DNA of 64,000 nucleotides. It comes from Cucumis sativus. Its lineage: Eukaryota; Streptophyta; Magnoliopsida; Cucurbitales; Cucurbitaceae. The stretch is from assembly GCF_000004075.3 (NCBI RefSeq), contig NC_026657.2, positions 39,976,732 to 40,040,731 of the forward strand, written 5' to 3'. The notes beneath the pieces are model-generated. The model saw only the letters and a program-made list of their open reading frames with translations, did no database searches and was not told the origin of the DNA. Position 1 is the stretch's first letter. Each line of letters opens with the position of its first letter. This document shows, in pieces, positions 21,846 to 33,189 of the stretch. A program made the translations under genes and the position numbers.

Positions 21846-21854
21846 TATAAAAGG
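21846..21854 (+). promoter_or_regulatory. TATA box of the ATL gene
   Basis: TATAAAAGG lies about 150 bp above the ATG at 22000, a good match to a plant TATA box, placing the transcription start near 21880. The following leader is AT-rich and, at 21900-21930, pyrimidine-rich. Confidence 0.6.
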
Positions 21855-21999
21855 ATTCTGTCTCTAATTATGGAAATGGTGATTGTGGATGATAGTTTTC
21901 CTCAATTTCTCCATCTCCATTACCTTAAACACCAATGCTATCAATCTATTAATGAAAGCAACTCATTTATAACAACAAGGAGGAGCATGAGGATACAAC

Positions 22000-23040
22000 A
22001 TGAGTTTCTTTATTAACTCTCATTCTTCTTCTTCTTCTTCTTCTTCTTCCTCCTCTTCTTGTTCTTCTTCTTCTTCCTTCCCCCTCCATGTGTTCTTCCG
22101 GCCGATGTCCACTGATTTCTCTCGTCCCCCTTTTCCCACTAACGACCATTCTTCTCCTCCTCTCACCATTATCCTCACTCTCATCCTCCTTGCCTTTCTC
22201 CTCATCGGATTCTTTTCCATCTACTTTTGTCGTTGCATTATGGAGTCTCTCCTTCACTCTCGCAATCTTCGACGTTCCCCTTCTGGTAACCTCCTCCACC
22301 CTACCTCTGATTCCCCTGCTCCTCATCCAGGCCTTGACCCTCTTCTCATCAACTCCTTCCCTACTTTCCCTTACTCCGGTATCAAGGAGTTTCGTAGTGA
22401 TAAAATCGGATTAGAATGTGCAATTTGTTTGCTTGAATTCGACGACGATAGCTTCCTTCGTCTCCTCACTAATTGTTGCCATGTCTTCCATCAAGAATGC
22501 ATTGATCTCTGGCTTGACTCTCACAAAACCTGCCCTGTTTGTCGTCGGGACCTCGACTCCGTATCCCCTAGAGATTCTTCCGATAAGCCGATTGATCCTG
22601 ATTCTAACACTGATAATCCACCACGAATTTCCCATCATGAATCTATTGAAGATGCGATTAGTATTGACATTGATGACGACATAGACGACGTCATCGGCGA
22701 TGCCGATGAAGATCACCGCCCCTCTGTTTGTTCGGAGAAGGGAAAACAGGGTATAACAAAAACAGAGGAGGAGAAGGAGAAGGAGAAGGAATTAGAGAGA
22801 TTCAAGAGATTTTCGAGGAGCCATTCGACAGGACATTCGATAGTGAAATCAAGAAGAGAAGGGGAAGATAAACATAAGTTGATACTACCGGAACATATAA
22901 AGATTAAGATCATTAGAGGGCATAATTGGACAGGAAGTTGTGTGACTTTTGATGAGTTCTTGCGTAATTCTGGCAATGGTGGTGGGTTTTCAGAGCTTTC
23001 TGAATCTAATGATCGACCTAACTTACCGAAGCCGCCATGA
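22000..23040 (+). CDS. ATL-family RING-H2 E3 ubiquitin ligase
   Basis: A single-exon frame of 346 residues, as usual for ATL genes. Order seen: Ser-rich N-terminus encoded by a TTC/TCT microsatellite (residues 9-26), one membrane segment (about 55-77), the ATL GLD motif (residues 111-113, PGLDPLLINSFP), and a RING-H2 finger with ligands C140, C143, C159, H161, H164, C167, C178 and C181, including CIDLWL. The Pro usually found two residues before the third Cys is Thr157 here. The tail is long, with Asp-rich (about 226-238) and Glu/Lys-rich (about 252-263) stretches and ends near a GHNWTGSCVTFDEF motif. Known: ATLs are membrane-anchored E3 ligases that recruit E2 enzymes through the RING; the C-terminal motif resembles the ATL31/ATL6 group involved in carbon/nitrogen and defence responses. 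Exact orthology is not claimed. Confidence 0.93.
   Translation: MSFFINSHSSSSSSSSSSSSCSSSSSFPLHVFFRPMSTDFSRPPFPTNDHSSPPLTIILTLILLAFLLIGFFSIYFCRCIMESLLHSRNLRRSPSGNLLHPTSDSPAPHPGLDPLLINSFPTFPYSGIKEFRSDKIGLECAICLLEFDDDSFLRLLTNCCHVFHQECIDLWLDSHKTCPVCRRDLDSVSPRDSSDKPIDPDSNTDNPPRISHHESIEDAISIDIDDDIDDVIGDADEDHRPSVCSEKGKQGITKTEEEKEKEKELERFKRFSRSHSTGHSIVKSRREGEDKHKLILPEHIKIKIIRGHNWTGSCVTFDEFLRNSGNGGGFSELSESNDRPNLPKPP
22023..22078 (+). repeat. TTC/TCT microsatellite encoding polyserine
   Basis: A (TTC)n-type run with TCC interruptions directly after the start of the ATL gene. It encodes a Ser tract at the cytosolic or luminal N-terminus ahead of the membrane segment. Slippage would preserve the frame. 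Confidence 0.88.
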
Positions 23041-25419
23041 TTAACTTTATCTATCACTTTGATTCTTCTCTTATTCAGTTTATCAGTTTTGTTGTGATGT
23101 ATTGAGATTTGTAACTATAAAAAGAGTTTTGATATTTTTTTTCTTTTTCTTTCTAAAACAGAGTAGTGGTTTTCCTTTTAGGTTTGTTCTCAAAGGACTT
23201 TCTTTTTTTATTGAAAAGAATTGTAATTCATAGAAGATATCATATATTATTCAATGAGATATATGTATAGTTCTATGCTGATTCTTTTTTGATAATGTGA
23301 TTACGAAAGATTAATGAGCAAAAATGGTTGATAGAAATTTGGATGAGTTGAGACTTAAAATGTACGTCCACATGACTTGAAACTATGAGATTGTATAGTG
23401 ATTTTAATTTTTGCTTTAGGGCATTGTCACACTCTTGTCTAGTTTTTGTTCCACCATTTTAACAACTTATGTTTAAGAAGGTTTGAGGATAAGGTTGCAA
23501 TGGTGAAAAGCGTTTGGAGAGTACTTTTACTAACAAATGACAAGTCGGTTGGTTTTGTTTTTTAAGTGATTATGAAACGTTAATGAAGCTAAATGGATGA
23601 TAGAAATTTTTTCTTAAAATACTAATGAATTTAACTACTTGTTTAAGCCAGAAAAGTTTAGCTCAAGTAGACATTAGAGCGTATTAGTAATAACTAGTCT
23701 GATACCACTTCCAATTATACATAATTTAAATACAAACAACAAAGTTAAAATAAATAATTATTGTAATATAGCATTTTTGGTTAAATATGTTGTGAGTTTT
23801 ATTGAGTTGAAGTTCAAATAAATATAAAATGAAAAAGTTATATATGTATATATTGATATAAGACTACAAAGTTAGGTTAAATTGATTTTTCTAAAGGAAG
23901 CAAGACTTTCTTAAAGAGGGAGAATATAAAGCAATTTGTAGGGAGCGATACCAAAACACATGACTATACCTTCATTCATCACTCAAACATTGCATATGCA
24001 CATGAAATTAAGTTTTTGGCATATATATAAATATTATGAATCCAATTTCATTGGTGTAGAGACTATATATATCCTATCCACCCAACATTGCGAGTAACCT
24101 ACACGATATTATCTATAAAAGGTATGATATAGATAAAAAAAAACAGTTTTCAAATACAAAGTAAAACCTTGATCATCACCAAGGTTTCACGGATCCTCGA
24201 AGTGAAGACTTCATTTTTATGTGACGATGAGATGTATCTTTTTATAGAACGTGACTAGAGCTTATCAAAAGTATTTTCATCTTTCACCTTTGACATAGTT
24301 TTAGAAAATTCTTTGAAACAGGTGATTTTCTTAGTATTCCTTGTTTGTGAGATAACCATAGGAATTTAAATGACTTTTTTCCTCTTACCGAAAATTTCTC
24401 CTGATTGTATTACTTTTTTCAAATTTTATATTCTCGAAATCATGTAATCTTTCCCAAACCCAAATATCATACCAAAATCTTACATAATCTTTTTCAATTC
24501 TTATCCAAATTCCAATTTCCAAATAAATTTATGTGGATTATTTTAGGTTGGATTTTGGAAAAGGAGAAATGTGATTTATAAATTTTGTAGCCATAAGTTT
24601 CTTTTTTAAGATTAGACTTTTCCTTCTAGAAAATAACTACCAATCATGTGTGTATTAAATATGATATAATATAGATTGAATATTATTGTTGGAGCAATGT
24701 ATAAGATATAGTTATTCATGAGTTGGTATATATGTAAAGTCCAAAGTGGAGGATAAGGATGATAGTTGAAAGTGTATTTGTTTTCATACCATTTTGTCTT
24801 TAAATTAAGAAAATATGATGATAAGGAGAGATTGAAAGAAGAAGCAGGAAAGCAAGAAGATAAAGTTGAAGTGAAATAACGAAAGGATTGTGATGTAAAG
24901 GCCCGTTAATTAGTGAAAGCCGAAGTCCAATAATATTCTAAAAAAAAGAGCCATTCTATTCATTCATTTGGTCTAAGGATATTAAGGGATGACAAATGAA
25001 TATGAATGTGAAAACCAATTGAAATAATAGATGTAATAAAAGGTTTAAATTTATGAAAGTGTAAAATAAGGAAATGCAAAGAGAAATAATAAAAGAGAAT
25101 GGAAGGTGATGGTCCCAATTCCAATAACATGCAATATTTAGAATTCCGACCACTTGTCAACCTCTTATTATTATTTTGAATTGCAAAGTTTATAAAAAGA
25201 ATTTGATGCACACAAAATTACAAAAGAACACAGCTCATTGGTATAATTTTGTTTTGCATATGAAATTGTAAGATAAAAAAGTAATTAAGGCCCCACGTAT
25301 TAAATAATAAAAAGTTTGGAATTATATGTGTAATATTAAGGAGGAGAAAAGAAAGGAATGAAAGGGGGGAGGGGGAGTGAGAGGAGATTGTAGTTTTGTT
25401 TTGGAAGGCTAAGAGAGGG

Positions 25420-25440
25420 GGGGTGGTGGTGGTGGTGGTG
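25420..25440 (+). repeat. GGT microsatellite
   Basis: A short (GGT)n run next to a purine-rich GAGAGGGG tract (25320-25420) and followed at 25490-25540 by a TTTTCTT-rich run. No coding context seen. Confidence 0.8.
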
Positions 25441-26723
25441 CTGATGCTCAGTGGTCACATGGGATTAGGGCTGACACAATTGGACCACTCTTTTCTTCTT
25501 TTCTTCTAACTCTTTTTTCTTTTCTTTTCTTTTCATTCTCTTTTTATAACCCTAAAATCAATTTCAATTTCAATTATATCTATTTTTCTTTTTTATTCTC
25601 ATTCTCTCTGCTCATCATTTAATGAATATACACACAATATCATCATATCATGTCTTTTCAAAACAATTTAACTATATATACAATTCATCATTTACCCTTT
25701 ACTCTTATTTATTGTTCTATTTTCATACCAATTTACAGGTTGTTCTATTTCTTTTTATTTATTTAATAAACCAAACCAAAATTTGAATTTCGTTAATAAT
25801 TGTTTAACTATTGTGTATTTTTTTTAAAAATGCAAATTATTGTTATTTTTTTAATAAAAAAAATGGTACAGAACATAGATTTTAATGAATGTTTTGTTTC
25901 TTTATTAGTTTTTGAAATTTGTGCTTGTCTTGTCCATATTTAGATTTCATTGGAAACTATATATATATATGTTTTAAAATTTAAAATTTTGATTTTGATT
26001 TTGAAATCCTAATGAATAAATGTGGTGCTTACCGACTTGATTTTGAAAAATAAAAAATCTAAAACTTCCGGTAGTTTCTAAACTTTACATATTATTTAGG
26101 ATTGATAAATTGATTGATAGTCAAATTTGTTTATAAATTATATATGTTGTGTATATTGAAATTTGATAATTAAGTTTAATAAAAAGATTTCAAGATAATA
26201 AGACTACACATTCTATACTAAGTTTCAGGAACTTAACTATTACAAATTTAAGACTAAAGTTAATGTTTAATTTGTATATGACATGGATTCTTTTTTAAAT
26301 TGTTTAAATAAAAGACTAGATATCCACTCACAACTCATCTCTCGATCAATCTAAGTATATAGCTCAAGTTGCGAAATCCACAGTTAATCAATACAAACAA
26401 TTGTAAAGTTTGACACATGCATGCACAAATATACATGGTTCATCACTAACAGCAGTGTATTAGCTAAATCTACAAGTACAGGAAAAGAACAAATATTATT
26501 AGAGAAAAAGTTTCAAAATACAATACGAAATCACAAGGTTAAGAGAGTTTATATATTGCACTTCTCTAAACTCTATAGTCAGAATTAGAAATAACTTGAT
26601 ATACTCAATTACGAAATTTCATTTTTCAAAACCTTGAGGTCAACGAAATTCGATACTAAGTCGTTCGTAGTGTCACAAAACAAAATCAAGGTTTTTGAGT
26701 AAAGACATCATTATTAGTAATTC

Positions 26724-26780
26724 AAAATGAAAGAACAAAAGAGATGACTAATTGAAAATGAAAGAACAAAAGAGATGACT
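26724..26780. repeat. Direct duplication, 31-bp period
   Basis: Two copies of the 26-bp phrase starting AAAATGAAAGAACAAAAGAG, at 26724 and 26755, separated by five bases. Copies look identical. Confidence 0.85.
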
Positions 26781-27185
26781 CGACCCAAAATTAAGGATTG
26801 AGAAAAGAAAAGAAATAAGGTATGAAAGATTTAAATGTGGAAGGAGAAAGAAATAAGTATAGATGCAAATAATATTAAGAATTTGGTAATGAAGTTGAGA
26901 GCATCTAAAACACAACTTTTGCTAAGTTGTCCCTATACTTATTTCTATATGGATCATTTGGTCCCCTCTCACACACATTTCTATCTCTCTCTCTTCTCTG
27001 TCCAAACTGCCCCAATGTTTTGGCACTTTCTATGATCATACCAATGACTAAAAAGAAAATACTATATATCAAAGTAATATATAGTTTCTTACTTTTTTGT
27101 TTACATGAAATAAATATAAACAAAATGAAAAGAAAAATGGGGATAAATAGACAATAGAGATATCAATCCAATTCTGCCCCTCTCT

Positions 27186-27207
27186 CACGTGCAACCCTTC
27201 TATATAC
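27186..27207 (+). promoter_or_regulatory. bHLH gene core promoter: G-box and TATA box
   Basis: A CACGTG at 27186-27191 lies next to a TATATA box (CTATATACC, about 27200-27208), roughly 140 bp above the ATG at 27343. The leader after it is rich in TTC and CA. Since the encoded bHLH has residues expected to bind CACGTG, self-regulation is possible, but this is inference. Confidence 0.6.
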
Positions 27208-27342
27208 CTCTTTCCTTTTACATTACCCTTTTCACAATTTTACATTTCTTTCAATCTTCTTCTTCTCATTCATCCTCTTCTCTACATATTACAACATCCA
27301 AAGCCTAAGATCCTCAATAACCTTAAAGAAAAAGAGGAAAAC

Positions 27343-30122
27343 ATGAGTCTTGATGCTCTTTCTTCCAATGACTTGTTCAACTTCATCATCTACGACACGA
27401 TCTCCGCAACGCCCAACACCTCCAATAACAACGTCGTCCCTCACCATGACTCCTCCGAGAACACTTTCCTATCCGACGACAAGTGCTCGAAACCCAATTC
27501 GCGAAAACGCTGCACGAGTGAGGTAGAGATTAGCAACCGAGTGGTGGTGCCATTGTCGACGACGACGACGACGACCACCACCACCACTCAACATGGGAAG
27601 AAGAAAAGAAAGAGAAAAGCAAAGGTTTGTAAGAACAAAGAAGAAGCTGAAACACAAAGAATGACACACATTGCTGTTGAAAGGAACCGCCGTAAACAAA
27701 TGAATGAACATCTTTCGGTTTTACGTTCACTCATGCCAGAATCCTATGTTCAAAGGGTTTGTTTTCTTCTATTATTTGTCTCTTTCACTTTTCTTTTTAA
27801 ATTTTTTAAATATATAACTCTTTGTTAAACTAATGCATGAGATTTGAATTAAACTTCATCATTATGTTATCATTAAATTCATAACCATTCTAACATCTTG
27901 AGGAGGGAAAAACAAAACTACTTATTCTGTTCATATTTTCGTTATTAATCCTCATTTATTTATCCTAAAAATAGAATCCAATTATTGTGATTTATTTTAA
28001 AGTTGAATTATTCATTTTTGTGAAAGGTTTGATTTTTTTCACACCCTTTTGAAAGTAGCTAGAACCCATCACTATTATCAAACATAAAAACCAAAAAAAC
28101 TATATTAATTATTGCAAAAAAAATTGACCTCTCCTTCTAACCCCATTCATTATTGCATGGCCTTACAAAGAACTTAATTAAGGGTACTATATTATATATA
28201 ATTAATAGCAAAGCATTTAATTAAACAATAATCATCTTGGTTAATAACAAAACAAAAGGCCAAAATATATATTAAGAAAGAAAAATAGGGTGCTTGGAAT
28301 TGACAGATTCCATAGGAATCAGAGTTTGTAAAAGTCCTAAAATCATGATAGTTTCCAATGCCTAGATGCTATATTTTTCTTCTACACATAGCTTATTATA
28401 TATTTATTATCATTATTTTAACCTCTTGGATAAATTTTTTTTTAATAACAATAATATTAAAATATAAGTTTTGAAACTTTTATTTATTTATTTAAATTGT
28501 GTCAGTCTAATCTTTAGGCTTAAAAAAAGGTTTCATTTTAAATAATATCCTCCTAGCATGCAATATCAATATGAAGCTAATGATGATGGAAACACAATCA
28601 AACTTAAATTAAGTAACAAAACTAAAAAGTTTAAAATAAAATACCATTTTGATCCTAATCATTCCATTGAATCATAAATTTAATTTAATGTTTCCTACTT
28701 TTAATATACTGTTGACTTTTATAAGCTTTTTTATTATACAATAATAATGTACTTTCTTCACTATCATTAATATTTAACCAAATATTTAACCAAATTCGAC
28801 AAACGTAAGAGTACATGAACTAAAATAGAATTAGAACGGTATCAATCTAGAACGAGTGGTTTTTCTTTTTTCATTTTGAAAGCTTAATATCACTATTTAA
28901 TATAGTAGTCTCTTGTGTGTTTAACATTATATGAAGGGTGACCAAGCCTCCATAGTAGGTGGTGCCGTTGAGTTTGTGAAGGAATTGGAGCATCTTCTGT
29001 CAACTTTAGAAGCCAAGAAGCTACAAATCTTACAACAAGAAGTAGATCAACATCAAGAACAAGAGATGAATGAAGATTCAAGGATAAGAAAAAATGATAA
29101 TAATGATAATAACAATAAGTTGTTTTCATTTGCAAGTCTATTGATGAATAATTCAGATCAAAATAACTATTCATCACAATATTCAACAAAATACACATCA
29201 AAATCCAAAGCCTCTTCAGCTGACATTGAAGTCACTTTGATTGAAACTCATGCAAATCTTAGAATCCTCTCAACAAGAAGCCATAGACAACTCTTGAAGC
29301 TCATTGCTGGTTTGCAAGCTCTTCGTCTCACTATTCTTCATCTAAATCTCACTGATTTTCATCCATTGGTTCTTTACTCCATTAGCCTCAAGGTATGTCC
29401 TCTCTAATTATCATTTTATAGTCCTTAGTTAACTTTTAAGATGTCAATAGAACTTCCGTCGCTAGTTCTTCTTATTATTCTGTCACCTACTATCTATTTA
29501 ATCGCTTCTGTATTTGAACAAATACTTTTCAAAATGTGTTAGTGTATTTGCAGATACTCGCGACATTTATTTAAAACAAACGCATCCAAAGTTCAGTGTT
29601 AATGGTTCAGGAGGAAGTAAAGAAAGAGTTATAGTCCTTCAAGTTTCCTTCTAAAATCTTCTTCTAGCCCCTTTTACAAAATCTCATGTCTTATCTTTTC
29701 TTGGCAATAAGTCAACTTTGGGTCCAGGACGTCATGAATGGGCTATAAGTGTATCAATCTAGTTGAGATACTACCTTCAATTGATCCCTCTCTTTAGACG
29801 TTCTTGCATAATTAACATGCAATTTTGGCCCCTAAACTTTAGTAACTTTGGACATGTTAGTAAATTTATTGAAAGTCGTAGTTATAAAAATAGAACATAA
29901 GTTTGAAAGTTGAAAGGGGACTAAAACAGAAATTTGGGACGAGAATGAAATTTGAATATATAATACATGACTTTATGACATTTTGAATGAAATGGGGAAT
30001 TACATAATCTACTTATAATAATGCAGGTTGAAGAAGGATGCCAACTAAGATCAGTAGATGACATAGCAGCAGCAGCACATCATATGGTAAGAATAATTGA
30101 GGAAGAAGCCGTTTTATGTTAA
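27343..30122 (+). CDS. bHLH transcription factor, subgroup Ia (bHLH94/96-like)
   Basis: Three exons, 27343-27756, 28937-29392 and 30027-30122, give 321 residues. Seen: an N-terminal activation-like region, a Thr run (about 73-82), a Lys/Arg-rich stretch (likely nuclear signal, KKKRKRKAK), the basic region with H109, E113 and R117, helix 1 ending LMPESYVQR, then helix 2 from exon 2 ([20 protein letters not shown]), an Asn/Gln-rich linker and a C-terminal ACT-like dimerisation region (about 235-315). Known: the His-Glu-Arg triad predicts G-box (CACGTG) binding; subgroup Ia includes SPCH, MUTE, FAMA and the bHLH94/96/99 group, acting in stomatal lineage or growth and stress responses. The sequence resembles the bHLH94/96 branch, not SPCH/MUTE/FAMA. 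The bHLH is split between exons 1 and 2 in the loop, the usual place. Confidence 0.93.
27556..27588 (+). repeat. GAC/ACC trinucleotide run encoding polythreonine
   Basis: A (GAC)n run followed by (CAC)n, read in frame as ACG and ACC codons, gives ten Thr in the bHLH protein. It is a likely site of length variation between alleles. Confidence 0.85.
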
Positions 30123-32067
30123 AATGTAAACAATTCAAGAAAGAAAAAGAAAAAAAGCTAAGAGGTTTGAAATATGGAATCAAGCATTAAAATGCCAAGT
30201 TCTCTTCTCTCTGAGTGTGTGCATGTGGCTTGGTTTGATGCAATTTGTAAATGAATGTGTTTTTATGTAAGTTGATATTGTTTTGTAGCTATCAAAGGTT
30301 TTGTCTTTGTATGCCTTTAGTTTCTTTTTTTTCTTGAGACCACAGAAAAGGGAGAGAGGGACAGAGATGATAAGATAAAGTTGTCAAAGGGATTGGCCTT
30401 GGTTTCATCTCTCTTTCTTCCAATGCATTCATAAATTTCCCTCTCCCCTCCCTTCCTTTTTCATACAACTTTTCACCTCCCAACTTACTTAGGGTTTTCT
30501 TTTTTTTTTTGGGTAATTTTGTTTATGTTTTTCATTGGGTGACCCACTAACCCAAATATTGAGTTGATTTCTTTTTTAGAATTCAAGGTAAAAAGTCAAT
30601 GTCCAAAGTAAATAAAGCAATTGTAAAGGAAGGATTTGTTTACTTAACAATGAAGTGAATACTGGTAAAATGCAAATACGGTAATTTAAAACATTTGCAA
30701 TCACACTCCCTACAAAGTACTATTTAATTTGTGCTATATGAACACTGCAAATAGTCCTTCCTAATTCAATAATCGTAACGACACAACATTGGTTATAATG
30801 TAACTTAAGCCATCTAGTCATTAGGTACATCATATACTATTCTAGATGTACTTTTTATTAAGTGGTCACTTCCAATGTCTAATATGACCAGTACTTATTC
30901 AATAACTCTTACTTGCGACTTAATCAGGCTATTGAATTGAGAAACCTTCTAGTCTCACTCACACAGCTGGTTTTGTACTAGTATCATCATATCATAACTT
31001 TCTAGTCTTTTCTAAACAAGAAAGGGTTCAAGAGGTAAATATTTCAATTAAATTAACACATTCTTTAATACCCAATAGTATACCCTCGTCACACTCCCAA
31101 AAACAGATTTATTGAAATGCAAAAGAAAAAAAAAAAGTACCTTGATTGATTGATCCTATCATAACTTTGTTGTCTTAATTGATCAACAATGGGTCAGTAT
31201 CAGTCCGTTTTTAGTAAAAGAAAATGTGAACCAACCGACTGGGCCGATTATTCTTTACAACTAAAAACCAACCCCGACTGATCAAAGTTAGTTCAGCTGA
31301 TTTTGGTAGGTCCGATCGGTTTTCAATCTATCTGTGATCACCCCAGTTGATAATATATAATTTTAAAAATCACAACCATGATACTAACTTTTTGAGTTCT
31401 TAGCTTTTTCCAAAACTTATTTAGACAGTAATATGAAAAATAGAGAACAAGCTAGGTGTATTCATTTTGAAATAAATCTTGATTCTTGAATATGATGATG
31501 AGAATCATGAGAGGAGCAATCCTTTTCCCTCTCATATGGAGCCACAGTGTGCTACAATTATTGGGAAAAAGAAATGACATGCATATATACTTTTTAGCAT
31601 TGAACAGAGAAAAAGCTGAAGCTAAAAGGGTTTATTTAAATTGTGCCATTCGATGCACAATTTTGTTTTATTATTGCTACTTTCTTCTCATTATCATCCT
31701 TTCTTATTTTGTTTCTTTATACACACCATTCTGTATTCTAATTAATTCTCCTGTCTTCTTCTCTACCAATATTATCCCTCAAGTCAGTTGTAATTTACTT
31801 GGCAAGTTCAGAGAGAGAAATAGAGAGATATTGTAATAATCTTCATAGAAGCAATGCAAAAGCAGTCAAATAATAGATGGAAGAAGAAACATACTGATGC
31901 ATCAGACATATTTGTGACAGTTGAATGATAAAGCAAAAGCCATGGGTGATCTTTTCTTTCACTAAAACCAATAACCAACCATAAAGGGAAATCATTGAAA
32001 GCAGCTAAAGAACTCACATGGTATATGTTCATTTCGTAAAATCCTCTGTTGTGGTTTTTTTTTCTCA
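30123..32067. other. Convergent intergenic DNA between bHLH and ATL51/52-like genes
   Basis: Contains the 3' ends of two convergent genes. Within it, 31190-31335 carries phrases such as CCAACCGACTGGGCCGATT and GGTCCGATCGGTTTTCAA that look like an old repeat rather than a gene; ends not defined. A forward open stretch at 31486-31836 has no recognisable domain. Confidence 0.5.
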
Positions 32068-33189
32068 TCAAAACTGCAAACCATTCTGATTCTGTGTTGT
32101 AAAATTTGGGACAGGGGCAATTCCCCTGTGTTCTCTCCCATGCTTGGTGAGAGAAAGTCTTCCACTTGAAAATGATCTCTTCATTGAAACAGGACTCATC
32201 ACACAATGCAAGATTCTTTTTCTATGACTTGACCTACTGTCTTCTCCTACAGAATGTTTAGATGATCCGACATCACCTGAACTTCCTGCTTCATCAATAC
32301 CTCCAAAATCATCTTCATTTAGACGTAGAACATCGGCAATAATAATATGGTTTTGGCTGCAATGATCCATTGAAATTGACCTTCTAATTTGCTGCAATCT
32401 TCCATCTCTAAGCTCAATGATAGTATCTCTTTTCTCCAGATTTCCAAGGTCGCTGAAAGCGCGAACCGAGTTCTTTCCATCCTCATTGCTAAAACTTTGT
32501 CCAGAATCTAGTGAAACAGCCTCATAGTCATTATCCTGAGAAGTCTCTGGCACGGTCTCGTTAGTTATGGGATATGCAGTGCTTGCAGGGAGTTGAACTG
32601 GAGAACCAGCATTGATAGAGATGATATTAGCACGACATAAGGGACAATTGGAGTGTGATTTGAGCCATGTATCAATGCATTGAAGATGAAAAGCATGGCT
32701 GCATTTAGGCAACAATCGAAGGCTTTCATCTTCTTGAAACTCACTAAGGCAAACGGAGCAATCAGAGCCTTCAACCAACCCATCTTCTCTCTTGTACTTG
32801 CAAACAGTAATGGACTTGATAAGTGCTTCATCCAAGCCAGTTGTGGCAACATGCCATGGCTCATGAAATGTTGGATTGTGATTATCTTCATATTCCTCAC
32901 TTGGGTCATGATTTCCGGTTCCAGACAAACGATTTGTGTTGCCACAATACTTTGAAATAATGGTGTAATAGGTTACAAGAAGGAAAGCACTGGCCAGAAT
33001 TCCAATAATTGCAATAACAAGAGGTGAAAAATGTGGGCCTGAATTATCTGGAAACTCCAAGGGTGGTGGAGGTGAAAACATGATATAGCACCATTGAGGA
33101 CAATATACACTGCAGAAACCTTGAGAGCAATCTTTGTTGCTCATATATGGTATCCAAGTTTTAGGGTTGCCATACGACCCTGACCCCAT
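32068..33189 (-). CDS. ATL51/52-like RING-H2 E3 ubiquitin ligase
   Basis: A single exon on the minus strand encodes 373 residues if read from the ATG at 33189. The frame is open to an ATG at 33234 (15 residues more), but the chosen Met begins MGSGSYGNPKTW, which matches the MGS start I recall for ATL51/52. Seen: a Cys-rich N-terminus (DCSQGFCSVYCPQWCY), one membrane segment (about 54-78), the GLD motif (118-120) and a RING-H2 finger with C144, C147, C163, H165, H168, C171, C182 and C185, all ligands intact. The tail is long and Ser/Asp-rich with repeated basic Ser motifs (IRRSISMD, MKRSFSSGR), possible phosphorylation sites. Known: ATLs are membrane E3 ligases using RING-H2 to bind E2; targets of this branch are unknown to me. 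Unlike the ATL at 22000, it keeps the LLPKC motif. Confidence 0.92.
   Translation of the reverse strand: MGSGSYGNPKTWIPYMSNKDCSQGFCSVYCPQWCYIMFSPPPPLEFPDNSGPHFSPLVIAIIGILASAFLLVTYYTIISKYCGNTNRLSGTGNHDPSEEYEDNHNPTFHEPWHVATTGLDEALIKSITVCKYKREDGLVEGSDCSVCLSEFQEDESLRLLPKCSHAFHLQCIDTWLKSHSNCPLCRANIISINAGSPVQLPASTAYPITNETVPETSQDNDYEAVSLDSGQSFSNEDGKNSVRAFSDLGNLEKRDTIIELRDGRLQQIRRSISMDHCSQNHIIIADVLRLNEDDFGGIDEAGSSGDVGSSKHSVGEDSRSSHRKRILHCVMSPVSMKRSFSSGRLSLTKHGREHRGIAPVPNFTTQNQNGLQF

Larger units (their letters stand above)
23041..27180. other. Intergenic DNA between the ATL and bHLH genes
   Basis: The ATL 3' untranslated region probably ends near 23280. The remainder is AT-rich. Seen: a degenerate tRNA-like or element fragment at 23640-23715 (not assigned), a GGT microsatellite at 25420-25440, a pyrimidine-rich tract at 25490-25620, and a 31-bp-period duplication at 26724-26780. 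No gene recognised. Confidence 0.55.

Noticed and set aside
22713-23057. Minus-strand frames opposite the ATL gene
   Set aside because: Shadows of the real coding strand; no conserved content.
23640-23715. tRNA gene or SINE near GTTTAGCTCAAGTAGAC
   Set aside because: An A-box-like word is present, but no B-box GTTCGA follows and no cloverleaf can be drawn.
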